Part shown: piece after piece, positions 44,846-52,806 of the stretch
Numbering within the stretch: position 1 is the first letter of the stretch
How the letters are laid out: each line of letters begins with the position of its first letter
From: Vineibacter terrae
Lineage (GTDB): Bacteria > Pseudomonadota > Alphaproteobacteria > Reyranellales > Reyranellaceae
Reading direction: 5' to 3'
NCBI RefSeq assembly: GCF_008039615.1
Contig: NZ_VDUZ01000046.1
Location: forward strand, 1-64,000
Length of the DNA: 64,000 nucleotides
Position numbers and translations under genes: made by a program
The notes under the pieces: generated by a model
What the model was told of the DNA's origin: nothing
The model's database searches: none
What the model saw: only the letters and a program-made list of their open reading frames with translations

Positions 44846-45760
44846 ATGCGCGTGCGGGCCATTGACCTCGATGGCAGCCTGGCGCTGCAGCCGGCGATCG
44901 TGGCGGCGGCGCGGCGCGACGGCGGCTGGATCGACGCCGCCGACCTCGGGTCGCGGCTGCGGCTGTGGACCGATGCCGCAACGATGCGGGACTTCGGCCA
45001 GCGGCTCCATGATGCGCCGGCCGGCGGCATGCCGGGCGCGGCCGTGACGTTCCTGGGCTCGGGCGATTTCCATCACCTGACCGTGCCGCTGATGGCGGCA
45101 GCGGCGCAGCCGTTCACCCTCATCCATTTCGACAACCATCCGGACTGGGTGCGCTTCGCGCCGCGATGGCATTGCGGATCATGGGTGAACCGGGCGCTGG
45201 AGCTGCCGCATGTCGCACGCGTCGTGACCATCGGCCCGTGCAGCGAGGACCTGGCCTGGCCGCAGCTCAAGGGCGCCAACCTGGCGGCGCTGAGTGCCGG
45301 CCGGCTGGAGCTCTATCCCTGGCAGCATGCGCCGTCGCGCATCCTGGGCGCCTTCGGCGACGGCCCGGGGCACCGGGTCGCGGGCGGCCGGATCCAATGG
45401 CGCTGCGTCGGCGACGACTGGAACGCCTTCGTCGACGAGCTGGCGGCGCGGATCCCCACCGAGGCGATCTGGATCACCATCGACAAGGACGTCCTGCGGC
45501 CACAGGACGCCACCACCAACTGGGACCAGGGCGCGATGCCGCTGTCGGCGCTGACGCGGGCGGTCGAGACGCTGGCCGGCCATCGGCGCGTGCTGGGCGT
45601 CGACGTTTGCGGCGAGTACGCGCCGCCGCGGCACCGCAACCTGCGCAAGCGCTTTGAAGCCTGGACCGATCAGCCGCGGGACGCCGAGCCCCGGGAGGTC
45701 GCCGTGAACGCCCGCACCAATGACGTCCTGCTGGCGCTGCTGACGGCGGTGCCGTCATGA
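44846..45760 (+). CDS. arginase/agmatinase-fold protein (ureohydrolase superfamily)
   Basis: Metal-dependent hydrolase of the arginase superfamily, 304 residues, divergent from true arginases. The metal-site motifs survive in altered form: SGDFHHL (H76/H77) in place of GGDHS, HFDNHPDW with D96, H98 and D100 in place of DAHxD, and ITIDKDVL (D213, D215) in place of the SxDxDxxDP motif. A guanidine, amidine or amide substrate is therefore plausible but cannot be named. ATG at 44846 has GGAGA upstream and is preferred to a GTG at 44834. It ends overlapping the next gene by ATGA. Confidence 0.8.
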   Translation: MRVRAIDLDGSLALQPAIVAAARRDGGWIDAADLGSRLRLWTDAATMRDFGQRLHDAPAGGMPGAAVTFLGSGDFHHLTVPLMAAAAQPFTLIHFDNHPDWVRFAPRWHCGSWVNRALELPHVARVVTIGPCSEDLAWPQLKGANLAALSAGRLELYPWQHAPSRILGAFGDGPGHRVAGGRIQWRCVGDDWNAFVDELAARIPTEAIWITIDKDVLRPQDATTNWDQGAMPLSALTRAVETLAGHRRVLGVDVCGEYAPPRHRNLRKRFEAWTDQPRDAEPREVAVNARTNDVLLALLTAVPS

Positions 45761-46128
45761 GCGCGCTGGCGATCTGCCTGTTCAGCGCCACGGTGGTGCT
45801 GGATGTGCTCGGGCAGCTGCTGTTCAAGACCGGCCTGCTGCGGCTGCAGGCGCCGACGGCGCAGGGATGGCGCTTCCTCGGCGCCATCGCGCTGTCGCCC
45901 GCGATCGTGGGCGGGGTCCTGGCCTACGGGCTGGAGGCGGTGCTGTGGCTGGCCGCGCTGGAGCATGCGCCGCTCAGCCTGCTCTTTCCGCTGGCCAGCC
46001 TCAGCTACTGCGGCGTCGTGGTCGCCGGCTGGCTGGTGCTGGGGGAGGCCGTCAGCCCGCGCCGGTGGCTGGGGACGGCCACGATCACGCTGGGCGTCGT
46101 CATCGTGACCTGGGGAGGCGTTTCGTGA
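45757..46128 (+). CDS. small EamA/EmrE-like transporter (first)
   Basis: A four-span protein of 123 residues resembling SMR/ArnE-type half transporters: spans at about 2-22, 37-57, 63-85 and 97-119, with GEAVSPRRWLGTATITLGVV near the end, typical of EamA proteins. ArnE/ArnF pairs flip lipid-linked aminoarabinose, so this and the second small EamA protein encoded at 46991 may act as a heterodimer. It overlaps its neighbours by 4 bp on both sides, so it is translationally coupled. Confidence 0.8.
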   Translation: MSALAICLFSATVVLDVLGQLLFKTGLLRLQAPTAQGWRFLGAIALSPAIVGGVLAYGLEAVLWLAALEHAPLSLLFPLASLSYCGVVVAGWLVLGEAVSPRRWLGTATITLGVVIVTWGGVS

Positions 46129-46994
46129 CGGGGCATGCAAGGCTCGGCGCGACCGAGGGCATCCACCTGCAGGGCGGCCCTGACGCCGTGCTGCTGATCC
46201 ATGGCCTGACGGGCACGCCCAAGGAGATGCGGTTCGTGGCGCGGCGGCTCAATGCCAGCGGCTTCACCGTGTCGGTGCCGCGGCTGCGCGGCCATTGCGG
46301 CACCGAGGCGGAGCTGATCCGCACCGGATGGCCCGACTGGTATGGCGGCGTCGAGGAAGCGCTGGTGAGCCTGCATGGCGTCTCGCGCCGGGTGTTCGTG
46401 GGCGGCCTGTCGATGGGCGCGCTGCTGTCGCTGCGCCTGGCCCACGAATGCCGCGACCTCGTTTGCGGCATCGCGCTCTACTCGCCGACGCTGTTCTACG
46501 ACGGCTGGAGCATCCCGCGGCTGCACTTCCTGCTGCCCCTCGTCCTCAAGACGCCGTTCGGGCGCCGCTACCGGTTCGTGGAGTCGTTTCCGTTCGGCAT
46601 CAAGGATGCGCGCCTGCGCGACATCGTGGTGGCGCGCATGGCGAGCGGCGATGCCGACGCCGCCGGCTTCGCGGCGACGCCGGGCCCCAGCCTGGCCGAG
46701 CTGCGCCGCCTGATCAGCCACGTCAAGCGCGACCTGCCGCGCATCACGACACCGGCGCTGATCATGCAGGCGCGGGACGATGACATGACGTCGCCGCGCA
46801 ATGCGGCCTATCTCGCCAGGCGCCTGGCGGGCCCGGTGCGGCAGGTGCTGCTCGACGACTGCTATCACATGATCACGATCGACAAGCAGCGCGAGGAGGT
46901 GGCGCGGCAGACGGCCAGCTTCTTCAGCGCGTTGCCGTTGCCCGCAGCCGCGGCATCGCCGATCGCGGGCATGGCGCTGGGGAGCACGGCGTGA
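46125..46994 (+). CDS. alpha/beta hydrolase (carboxylesterase or monoacylglycerol-lipase-like)
   Basis: Serine hydrolase of 289 residues. The oxyanion region is LLIHGLTGTPKEMRFVARRL, as in Est30-type carboxylesterases. The nucleophile is in GGLSMGALLSLRLAH, the acid in LIMQARDDDMTSPRNA, and the catalytic His in LDDCYHMITIDKQREEV, the family pattern. The start is GTG at 46125, overlapping the upstream stop, with GGGAGG close before it; frames opening earlier overlay the EamA gene. Lying between two small transporters, it probably acts on a lipid or an acylated compound handled by them. No signal peptide, so cytoplasmic. Confidence 0.88.
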   Translation: MTGHARLGATEGIHLQGGPDAVLLIHGLTGTPKEMRFVARRLNASGFTVSVPRLRGHCGTEAELIRTGWPDWYGGVEEALVSLHGVSRRVFVGGLSMGALLSLRLAHECRDLVCGIALYSPTLFYDGWSIPRLHFLLPLVLKTPFGRRYRFVESFPFGIKDARLRDIVVARMASGDADAAGFAATPGPSLAELRRLISHVKRDLPRITTPALIMQARDDDMTSPRNAAYLARRLAGPVRQVLLDDCYHMITIDKQREEVARQTASFFSALPLPAAAASPIAGMALGSTA

Positions 46995-47401
46995 GCGACA
47001 TGCCCGTCGCGCGCGCCGGCATCAACCCGTGGCTGGGCTGGGGGTTGCTGGTCGCGGCCGAGACCGCCTCGCAGCTGCTCCTCAAGATCGGCAGCGATCA
47101 TCTCGCGGGCGCCGACGGCATCGGCGCGTGGGCGCTGGCGGTATTGTCATCGCCGGCGGCGCTGGCCGGGTTCGTCTGCTACTTCCTGTCGTTCCTGGCC
47201 TGGATCACCTTGCTGCGCGACAGCGACCTCAGCCGGGCGTACCCGATGACGGCCATGATGTACGTGACGGTGCCGCTGTCGTCGATCGTCCTGCTGGGAG
47301 AAAGCATCGATCTCACGCGCTGGCTGGGCGTGGCGGTGATCTGCACCGGCGTCGTGCTGGTCGCCGGCGACGAGGACGACGACGCAGGGCGCGCGCCATG
47401 A
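46991..47401 (+). CDS. small EamA/EmrE-like transporter (second)
   Basis: A 136-residue four-span protein (spans at about 13-33, 46-70, 83-105, 110-128) of the EamA/SMR type with GESIDLTRWLGVAVICTGVV near the C-terminus, the same motif as in the first small transporter, followed by a short acidic tail (GDEDDDAGRAP). The start is GTG at 46991, overlapping the hydrolase stop. The two halves probably pair as in ArnE/ArnF. An R2-type repeat begins right after its stop. Confidence 0.8.
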   Translation: MSDMPVARAGINPWLGWGLLVAAETASQLLLKIGSDHLAGADGIGAWALAVLSSPAALAGFVCYFLSFLAWITLLRDSDLSRAYPMTAMMYVTVPLSSIVLLGESIDLTRWLGVAVICTGVVLVAGDEDDDAGRAP

Positions 47402-47404
47402 CCA

Positions 47405-47735
47405 GGCAGGGCTATCGCATATGGCATTGTCGGCCGAACCGTCAGAAGACAAACCACGGAGGCACAGAGACACAGCGCAGCCTTGGCCGCAAACCCAAAG
47501 GACGGAGGAAGCGCTTCATGGTGAGCACAGGTGAATGCGAAGCATTCACCTGTGCTCACCATGAAGGCTACTCAAATCACCGCAGCTTGCGAAGACTCTT
47601 GAGGTCAGTAGTACAGAGATCACACAAAGGAAGACGCCATCGCGCGCCGAAGGCGCGCAACCCTTCGTTCTCTGTGTCGCCTCTGTGCCTCTGTGTCTCT
47701 GTGGTTTGCCTTCATGGCGCCATATGCGGTTGCCC
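47405..47735. repeat. composite inverted-repeat element R2, copy 2
   Basis: A 331-bp element with ends related to copy 1 (GGCAGGGCTATCGCATATGG on the left; GGCGCCATATGCGGTTGCC on the right). It shares the GGCCGAACCGTCAGAAGAC and CACAGAGACACAGCGCAGCC stretches with copy 1. Inside is a perfect 25-bp inverted repeat with a 3-base loop (47514-47566). It sits between the small EamA gene and the acyltransferase gene, ending 4 bases before the latter's ATG, so it interrupts what looks like an operon. Confidence 0.8.
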
Positions 47736-47738
47736 GAC

Positions 47739-48905
47739 ATGACCAGGGTCGACTTCGCCACCTCGGTCGCGGCGATCGGGGCCGCGACGTGGCGCGCCTG
47801 CCTGCCCGACGAGATCGAGGGCTACGCCTATCATCGCGCGGTGGAGGCGGCCGGGCTGGAGGGCTTCGAGCTGCTCTGGGCCGTGGTCCGCGACGGCGAA
47901 CGCGTGCTCGGCTTCGCGCCCGCGTTCGTGACGTCGTACCGCCTCGATGCCACGCTGCAGGGGCCGTGGAAGCGCATCACCCAGGCCGTGGCGCGGATCA
48001 TGCCGTCGCTGCTGCGCCTGCGCATGACCTGCCTGGGATCGCCCGCGGCCGAGACCTGCGCCGTCGGCCTGGCGCCGCAGCTCGATGCCGCCGGCCGGCG
48101 CCAGGTGCTGAGCCTGCTGCTGCAGGCGCTGCGGCAATTGTCGCGCGACCGCCGCGCCGGCCTGATCGCCATCAAGGACCTGCCCGAGATCAGCACCGAG
48201 CTGTCGGAAGCGGCCGGCCGGGCCGGATTCCAGCGGCTGCCGGGCCTGCCGATGGCCAGCCTGGAGCTGGCCTATCCCAGCTTCGAGGCCTATCTCGCGT
48301 CGCTCAGCCCGGCCACGCGCAAGGACATGCGGCGCAAGCTGAAGGCCGCCGGCGCCATCGTCGTGGAGCGCCGCACGTCGGTCGACGACGTGCTGCCGCG
48401 CATGGTCGAGCTCTATGCCGCCACGCGGGCCCGCAGCGACCTGCAGTTCGAGACCCTGCCGCCGGCCTATTTCACGGGCGTGCTGTCGGGAGCGGGCGAG
48501 GGGGCGAGCTGCTTCCTCTACTGGCACGGCCCGGAGCTGCTGGCCTTCAATCTGGTGCTGCACGACGAGAAGCGGCTGGTCGACAAGTTCTTCTGCATGA
48601 ACGCCGAGCAGGGACGGCGCTTCAACCTGTACTTCCTGAGCTGGATGACCAATGTGCGCTTCTGCCTGGAGCACGGCATCAAGCTGTTCGTGAGCGGCCA
48701 GGCGGCCTACGGGCCGAAGCTGCGGCTGGGCAGCAAGCTGAACCCGAACTGGCTGTTCTTCCGCCACCGCAACCGGCTCGTCCACGCGGCGCTGCGCGTC
48801 GCCGCCGCGTTCCTGCGCGCCGATCGCCACGACCCGGTCCTGTCGACGCTCGCCAGGGACCGCGATGCCGGGCCAGGCGAGTGGCGCAGGCTGCAGCACC
48901 AGTAG
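47739..48905 (+). CDS. FemAB/GNAT-like acyltransferase (DUF482 or BioF2-like)
   Basis: A 388-residue protein with two GNAT-like halves, resembling the peptidogalycan/FemAB-type DUF482 and BioF2-like acetyltransferases. Recognisable parts are GFELLWAVVRDGERVLGFAPAF near the N-terminus, FEAYLASLSPATRKDMRRKLKAA near 190, the FLYWHGPELLAFNLVLHDEKRLVDKF strand pair near 265, and YFLSWMTNVRFCLEHGIKLFVSGQAAYGPKLRLG near 300. Such proteins transfer aminoacyl or acyl groups to envelope molecules. ATG at 47739 is used; 47724 is an alternative inside the repeat. Same strand as the EamA-hydrolase operon, from which an R2 element separates it. Confidence 0.75.
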   Translation: MTRVDFATSVAAIGAATWRACLPDEIEGYAYHRAVEAAGLEGFELLWAVVRDGERVLGFAPAFVTSYRLDATLQGPWKRITQAVARIMPSLLRLRMTCLGSPAAETCAVGLAPQLDAAGRRQVLSLLLQALRQLSRDRRAGLIAIKDLPEISTELSEAAGRAGFQRLPGLPMASLELAYPSFEAYLASLSPATRKDMRRKLKAAGAIVVERRTSVDDVLPRMVELYAATRARSDLQFETLPPAYFTGVLSGAGEGASCFLYWHGPELLAFNLVLHDEKRLVDKFFCMNAEQGRRFNLYFLSWMTNVRFCLEHGIKLFVSGQAAYGPKLRLGSKLNPNWLFFRHRNRLVHAALRVAAAFLRADRHDPVLSTLARDRDAGPGEWRRLQHQ

Positions 48906-48913
48906 CGCCTTAC

Positions 48914-49002
48914 CGTCATCCCGAGCGCAGCAAGGGATCTCCTGCGGCAGGACGCACGGTGCGCCATTCGCGGGAGATCCCTCGCTGCGCTCGGGATGAC
49001 AG
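48914..49002. repeat. palindromic repeat family P, copy I
   Basis: Full-length copy between the convergent acyltransferase and LivK-like genes. The left arm has one mismatch (AGCAAGGGATC against GATCCCTCGCT). Probably serves as a transcript-ending hairpin. Confidence 0.9.
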
Positions 49003-49025
49003 TGTCCGGGATGACGTCCACGCCG

Positions 49026-50246
49026 CTACGGCGGCAGCACGTATTTCTGCTTGATCACGGGCACGCGGCCGCTGCCGTCGTAGCAGACGATCAGGGCCTC
49101 GTGCGCCATGTTGCCCTTGCCGTCGGAAAAGTACTCCGTCGCCAAGCCGCGCCAGCGGGCCTGCGCCAGCGCGGCGCGCACCGTCTCGCCGGTCACGGCA
49201 TCGGCGCCCTTGGCCTTGACGATATCCTCGACCAGCAGCCCCAGCATGCGCACGGCGTCGTACTGGGCGGCGGCGAAGGCATCGGGATCGGCGCCGTAGT
49301 CGCGGCGATAGTCGGCGACGAAGCGTTGCATGTCGGCGCTGTCGGTCGCCGCCGCCGGCATCGCCGCCGTCTCGGCGCAGACGCCCTTCAGCTCGGCCGG
49401 CTCCAGCAGGGCCGCCGTGGCGGGTTGCGCCATCGCCGAGCCGGCCACGATGGGCAGCGACGGCGCTGATGTGCGCGCCTGGCGGATCGCCAGCGCCGTC
49501 GACTGCGAATGCAGGTGCAGCACCAGCACGTCGGCCTGGGCGGCCTGGGCGCGCGCGATCATGGGCGCGAAATCGTTCACCGTCGTGGCCACGCCTTCCT
49601 CGAGCACCGGCTTGAGGCCGAGCTCGGTGAGCGTGCGCGCCAGCTGCTCGCGGCCCGACTGGCCGTAGGCGGTGGTCTGGTAGATCACCGCTGGCCGGCG
49701 GGCGCCGGTCTTGTCGGCGACGTACCGGGCATGCGCCACCTTCACCGCGCTGTCGCTGGGGAAGAAGCGGAAGAACCAGGGGCTGCCCATCTCGGACAGG
49801 CGCGCGGTGCCCGACACGGCCAGCACCGGCACCTTGGCCTCCGCCGCCAGCGGCAGCAGCGCCAGCATCTGGGTGCCCAGGATCGGGCCGATCGCGGCGA
49901 TCGGCGGGCGCACGCCATCGCGGGTCGAGGAGTCGCGGAAGGCGCGCTGCCAGGTGGTCGCCGCGCCCTCCGGGCTGGTGCCGGTGTCGATGAGGTCGAC
50001 CACGAAGCGCACGCCGACATCGCGCACCGCCAGCAGGGCGCCGTCGCGCTGGCTCTTGCCCTCCAGCGCCGCGAAGCCGGTCAGCGGCACCAGCAGCGGC
50101 AGCCGGAACGCCGGCTGCGATTGCGCGCGCACGATCGCCGGCAGGGCGAGGCCGGCGCCGAGCGCGGCGGCGCCGAGCCCGGCAAGGCGGCGGCGGGATA
50201 TGCCATCAACCCTCGCCCCGCGCAGCGGGGAGAGGGAGGGGCCCAT
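49026..50246 (-). CDS. LivK-like ABC branched-chain amino acid binding protein
   Basis: Periplasmic binding protein type I (Leu/Ile/Val family). It has a Tat-like signal (ISRRRLAGLGAAALGAGLAL, then PAIVRAQ), a receptor domain opening LPLLVPLTGFAALEGKSQRDGALLA, and YGADPDAFAAAQYDAVRMLGLLVED near the C-terminus. The start is a problem: no start codon lies directly before ISRRRLAG, and the nearest in-frame ATG (50246; product 406 residues) is inside an inverted repeat, adding MGPSLSPLRGARVDG. The repeat may have supplied or displaced the start. No permease or ATPase gene adjoins it. The ligand is unknown. Confidence 0.82.
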   Translation of the reverse strand: MGPSLSPLRGARVDGISRRRLAGLGAAALGAGLALPAIVRAQSQPAFRLPLLVPLTGFAALEGKSQRDGALLAVRDVGVRFVVDLIDTGTSPEGAATTWQRAFRDSSTRDGVRPPIAAIGPILGTQMLALLPLAAEAKVPVLAVSGTARLSEMGSPWFFRFFPSDSAVKVAHARYVADKTGARRPAVIYQTTAYGQSGREQLARTLTELGLKPVLEEGVATTVNDFAPMIARAQAAQADVLVLHLHSQSTALAIRQARTSAPSLPIVAGSAMAQPATAALLEPAELKGVCAETAAMPAAATDSADMQRFVADYRRDYGADPDAFAAAQYDAVRMLGLLVEDIVKAKGADAVTGETVRAALAQARWRGLATEYFSDGKGNMAHEALIVCYDGSGRVPVIKQKYVLPP

Positions 50247-50277
50247 TGCGCGCAGCGCAATGGGAGGGTGAGGGGTA
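50209..50277. repeat. long inverted repeat R4, left arm
   Basis: About 70 bp reading CCCTCGCCCCGCGCAGCGGG, then GAGAGGGAGGGGCCCATTGC and GAGGGTGAGGGGTA. It is nearly identical, in inverse orientation, to 50405-50476. The arm contains a small palindrome CATTGCGCGCAGCGCAATG. It overlaps the 5' end of the LivK-like gene. Confidence 0.9.
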
Positions 50278-50404
50278 CGAGTGGTCAAACCGCAGCACCG
50301 CCTGATGAATCTGTTCGGAAGGCCGATGGAAAGCTGGATCACCATACAGCAAGCGCTGCAGCGCGATCGAGTCTGCGGCCATGAGAACGGTATTCGGCCG
50401 TTCT

Positions 50405-50476
50405 TACCCCTCACCCTCCCATTGCGCTGCGCGCAATGGGCCCCTCCCTCTCCCCGCTCTCGCGGGGCGAGGGGTG
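50405..50476. repeat. long inverted repeat R4, right arm
   Basis: Inverse copy of 50209-50277, with TACCCCTCACCCTCCCATTG at its left end and CGCGGGGCGAGGGG at its right. 127 bp of ordinary-looking DNA lie between the arms. It ends right beside the stop codon of the gamma-glutamyltransferase-like gene. Confidence 0.9.
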
Positions 50477-52033
50477 TCACACCGCGGCGCCGCCGGCCCA
50501 GGGGGACATGATCTCGTTCATGCCGGTGACGGTGCCGGTGGCCGGGTCGCGGCGGATGCAGCTCGGGTTGGCGAAGTTCAGGGGATAGACGACGTTCGGC
50601 ACCTCCTCGATCGGGTGCCGGGCGGCGATCGCGCGCCTGATGTCGGCGGGCAGGTCCCAGCTCACGCGGATCGGGCCGGTGCCCGACACGTCGATGCGCG
50701 GCAGGTGGAAGGCGGTCTCGAGGTCAAGCCCGCGGTCAACCTGCATCATGGTGAGCTGCGTGATGGCCGGCACGATGCGCCGTCCGCCGGACGCGCCGAT
50801 GGCGAACCAGCCTTCGCCGCCGCGCGACACCACCGTTGCGCAGATGTTGCACAACGGCCGCTTGCCTGGCGCCAGCGAGTTGGGGCGGCCGGGCTCCGGA
50901 TCGAACCACATGATGCCGTTGTTCATCAGGATGCCGGTCTGCGGCAGCATCACGCGCGAGCCGAACAGCGACAGCAGCGTCTGGGTCAGCGCCACCATGT
51001 TGCCTTCGGCGTCGACGGCATTGAAGTGCGTCGTGCAGGAGGGCGTGTGGGCATCGCCCATGGTGCGCAGACGCTCCTCGTAGGCGACGTGCAGGGCCTC
51101 GGCGACGGCGACGAAGGCGTCGGCATCGGGTGGCCCGTTGCCGACGGTGCGCTCGCCGATCAGGCCGAAGGCGCGCTTCATCGTCGGGCCCGCGGTCAGG
51201 TAGGGCACGGTGTGGATCACGGCGCCGTTGCGCTCGAACGACACCGGGTCGACGACACGGGCATGGTAGCCGGCAAGGTCGTCGCGGCCGATGGGCGAGC
51301 CGCCGGCGTTGAGGTCGGCGATGATCCTGCGCGCGATCTCGCCTTCATAGTAGTCGCGCGGGCCGGCGTCGCTGAGCCGCTTCAGCGTCCGGGCGAGCTG
51401 CCCCAGCCGGATGCGCGGCGGCGCGCCGTCCCAGCCGACGACCGGCGGGAAGCCGTTGGGCAGGTAGGTGGCGCGCGAGGTCTCGAACTCGGCCAGCTGG
51501 GCGGCGCCCGAGGCGATCATCAGGGTGGCGTACCAGTCGCACAGCATGCCGCGCTCGGCGAGATCGATGGCCGGCGCCATCACCTGCGGCCAGGACCAGG
51601 TGCCGAAGCGCTGCAGGGCGGTGGCCATGCCGTCGACCTGGCCGGGCACGGCGACGGAGTGATAGCCCTTGATGTTGCGGTCCTCGACCACCGGCGGCCA
51701 GCCGAACAGGTCACCGGCCGCCTGGCCGCCGGTCAAGGCGTAGGTCTTCAGGTCGAGCCCGCGCGCAGCGATGGGGCCGTAGTCGACGACATAGGCACGC
51801 CGCTCCTTGGCGACCCACACCACCATGTAGCCGATGCCGCCGATGCCGCTCATCCACGGCTCGACGCAGCCGATCGCCATGGCCGTGGTCACGGCGGCGT
51901 CGATGGCGTTGCCGCCCTGCGCCAGGGTGCGGGCGCCGACCTCGGCGGCCAGCGTGTTCTGGGCCACGACCGCGCCGCGCCCGTGGACCGCCTTCTTGGT
52001 GACCTGCTGGCGGCGACTGAAATTCTCGCTCAT
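50477..52033 (-). CDS. gamma-glutamyltransferase family protein
   Basis: N-terminal-nucleophile hydrolase of the GGT/YwrD type, 518 residues. It has HGRGAVVAQNTLAAEVGARTLAQGGNAIDAAVTTAMA at the N-terminus and CTTHFNAVDAEGNMVALTQ, where Thr334 should become the nucleophile after autocleavage, then GSRVMLPQTGILMNNGIMWF. The C-terminus (MNEIMSPWAGGAAV) is complete and ends at the R4 repeat. There is no clear signal peptide, unlike exported GGTs, so a cytoplasmic amidase or acylase is possible. The LivK-like gene follows on the same strand; uptake plus hydrolysis of gamma-glutamyl or acyl amides is conceivable. Confidence 0.9.
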   Translation of the reverse strand: MSENFSRRQQVTKKAVHGRGAVVAQNTLAAEVGARTLAQGGNAIDAAVTTAMAIGCVEPWMSGIGGIGYMVVWVAKERRAYVVDYGPIAARGLDLKTYALTGGQAAGDLFGWPPVVEDRNIKGYHSVAVPGQVDGMATALQRFGTWSWPQVMAPAIDLAERGMLCDWYATLMIASGAAQLAEFETSRATYLPNGFPPVVGWDGAPPRIRLGQLARTLKRLSDAGPRDYYEGEIARRIIADLNAGGSPIGRDDLAGYHARVVDPVSFERNGAVIHTVPYLTAGPTMKRAFGLIGERTVGNGPPDADAFVAVAEALHVAYEERLRTMGDAHTPSCTTHFNAVDAEGNMVALTQTLLSLFGSRVMLPQTGILMNNGIMWFDPEPGRPNSLAPGKRPLCNICATVVSRGGEGWFAIGASGGRRIVPAITQLTMMQVDRGLDLETAFHLPRIDVSGTGPIRVSWDLPADIRRAIAARHPIEEVPNVVYPLNFANPSCIRRDPATGTVTGMNEIMSPWAGGAAV

Positions 52034-52144
52034 CGGGAATGGCTTCCTGTGGATCGTGTTTTGACGCTCAGCGGACGGCTGCTGCCGAGCATATCACCCT
52101 GCCACAGAAAAGCCGTGTAAGATCATGATGTTGCGGCATAGGGG

Positions 52145-52163
52145 GGATGTTCCGGCGACATCC
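52145..52163. promoter_or_regulatory. inverted repeat upstream of the ECF sigma gene
   Basis: GGATGT-TCCGGCG-ACATCC, 38 bp before the sigma-factor start. It may be an autoregulated ECF promoter or operator; it also resembles part of the R3 repeat (GGGGGATGTTC). Confidence 0.3.
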
Positions 52164-52200
52164 TCCGTACCATTGACCGTTGGGGGCGGTTCGAGGCCCG

Positions 52201-52743
52201 GTGGCGTCTTTCGACGACATAGACCTGCGTGCGCTCGTGGCGGGCGGGAAACGCGACTGGGATCGGTTCGTGGCCGCCGCCGCGCCGGTGATCCATGCCG
52301 TGGCGCGGCGGGTCGTGGCCGCCCATGGCGTGCCGGTGGAGGAGGCGGTCGACGTCGCCCAGGACGTCTTCGTGCGCCTGTGCGCCGATGACCGCCGCCT
52401 GCTCAAGACCTACGATCCGGCGCGCGCCTCGCTGGGCACCTGGCTGGCGGTGGTGGCGCGGTCCTGCGCCGTCGACCACCTGCGGCGCCGGCGCCAGGCT
52501 CATGCCTCGCTCGACGAGGTGCCGGAAAGCGCCATCGCGTTCGAGGACCGGCATGTCGAGCGCCTCAACATCCCGCCCGGGCTGCTGACGGAGCGCCAGG
52601 CGCTGGTGCTGCGGCTGCTCTACGACCGCGACATGGACGTGGCCGAGGCGGCGGCGTTCCTCAAGGTCGATGCCCAGACGGTGCGCAGCACGCATCACAA
52701 GGCCATGCTGCGGCTGCGCGACCATTTTCGCATCGAAGCATAA
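52201..52743 (+). CDS. ECF-type RNA polymerase sigma factor
   Basis: Alternative sigma factor of 180 residues with the two expected domains: sigma2 at about 25-95 (VEEAVDVAQDVFVRLCADDR, then ASLGTWLAVVARSCAVDHLRRRRQ) and sigma4 at about 125-175 (LTERQALVLRLLYDRDMDVA, then DAQTVRSTHHKAMLRLRDHF). The start is taken as GTG at 52201, with GAGG 6 bases upstream; a TTG at 52180 is the alternative. The next gene encodes its probable anti-sigma factor, followed by a Spy-like periplasmic protein, so it probably answers envelope or metal stress. Confidence 0.9.
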   Translation: MASFDDIDLRALVAGGKRDWDRFVAAAAPVIHAVARRVVAAHGVPVEEAVDVAQDVFVRLCADDRRLLKTYDPARASLGTWLAVVARSCAVDHLRRRRQAHASLDEVPESAIAFEDRHVERLNIPPGLLTERQALVLRLLYDRDMDVAEAAAFLKVDAQTVRSTHHKAMLRLRDHFRIEA

Positions 52744-52806
52744 TGTTGACGCAATCGGGCGGGGATGCGGCATGGTCCGGCGACGTATGAGGGTCAGGAG
52801 GGGATC

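Noticed and set aside
52123-52773. Leftward frame of 216 codons opposite the ECF sigma gene
   Set aside because: It is the antisense shadow of the sigma factor, which has clear sigma2 and sigma4 motifs.
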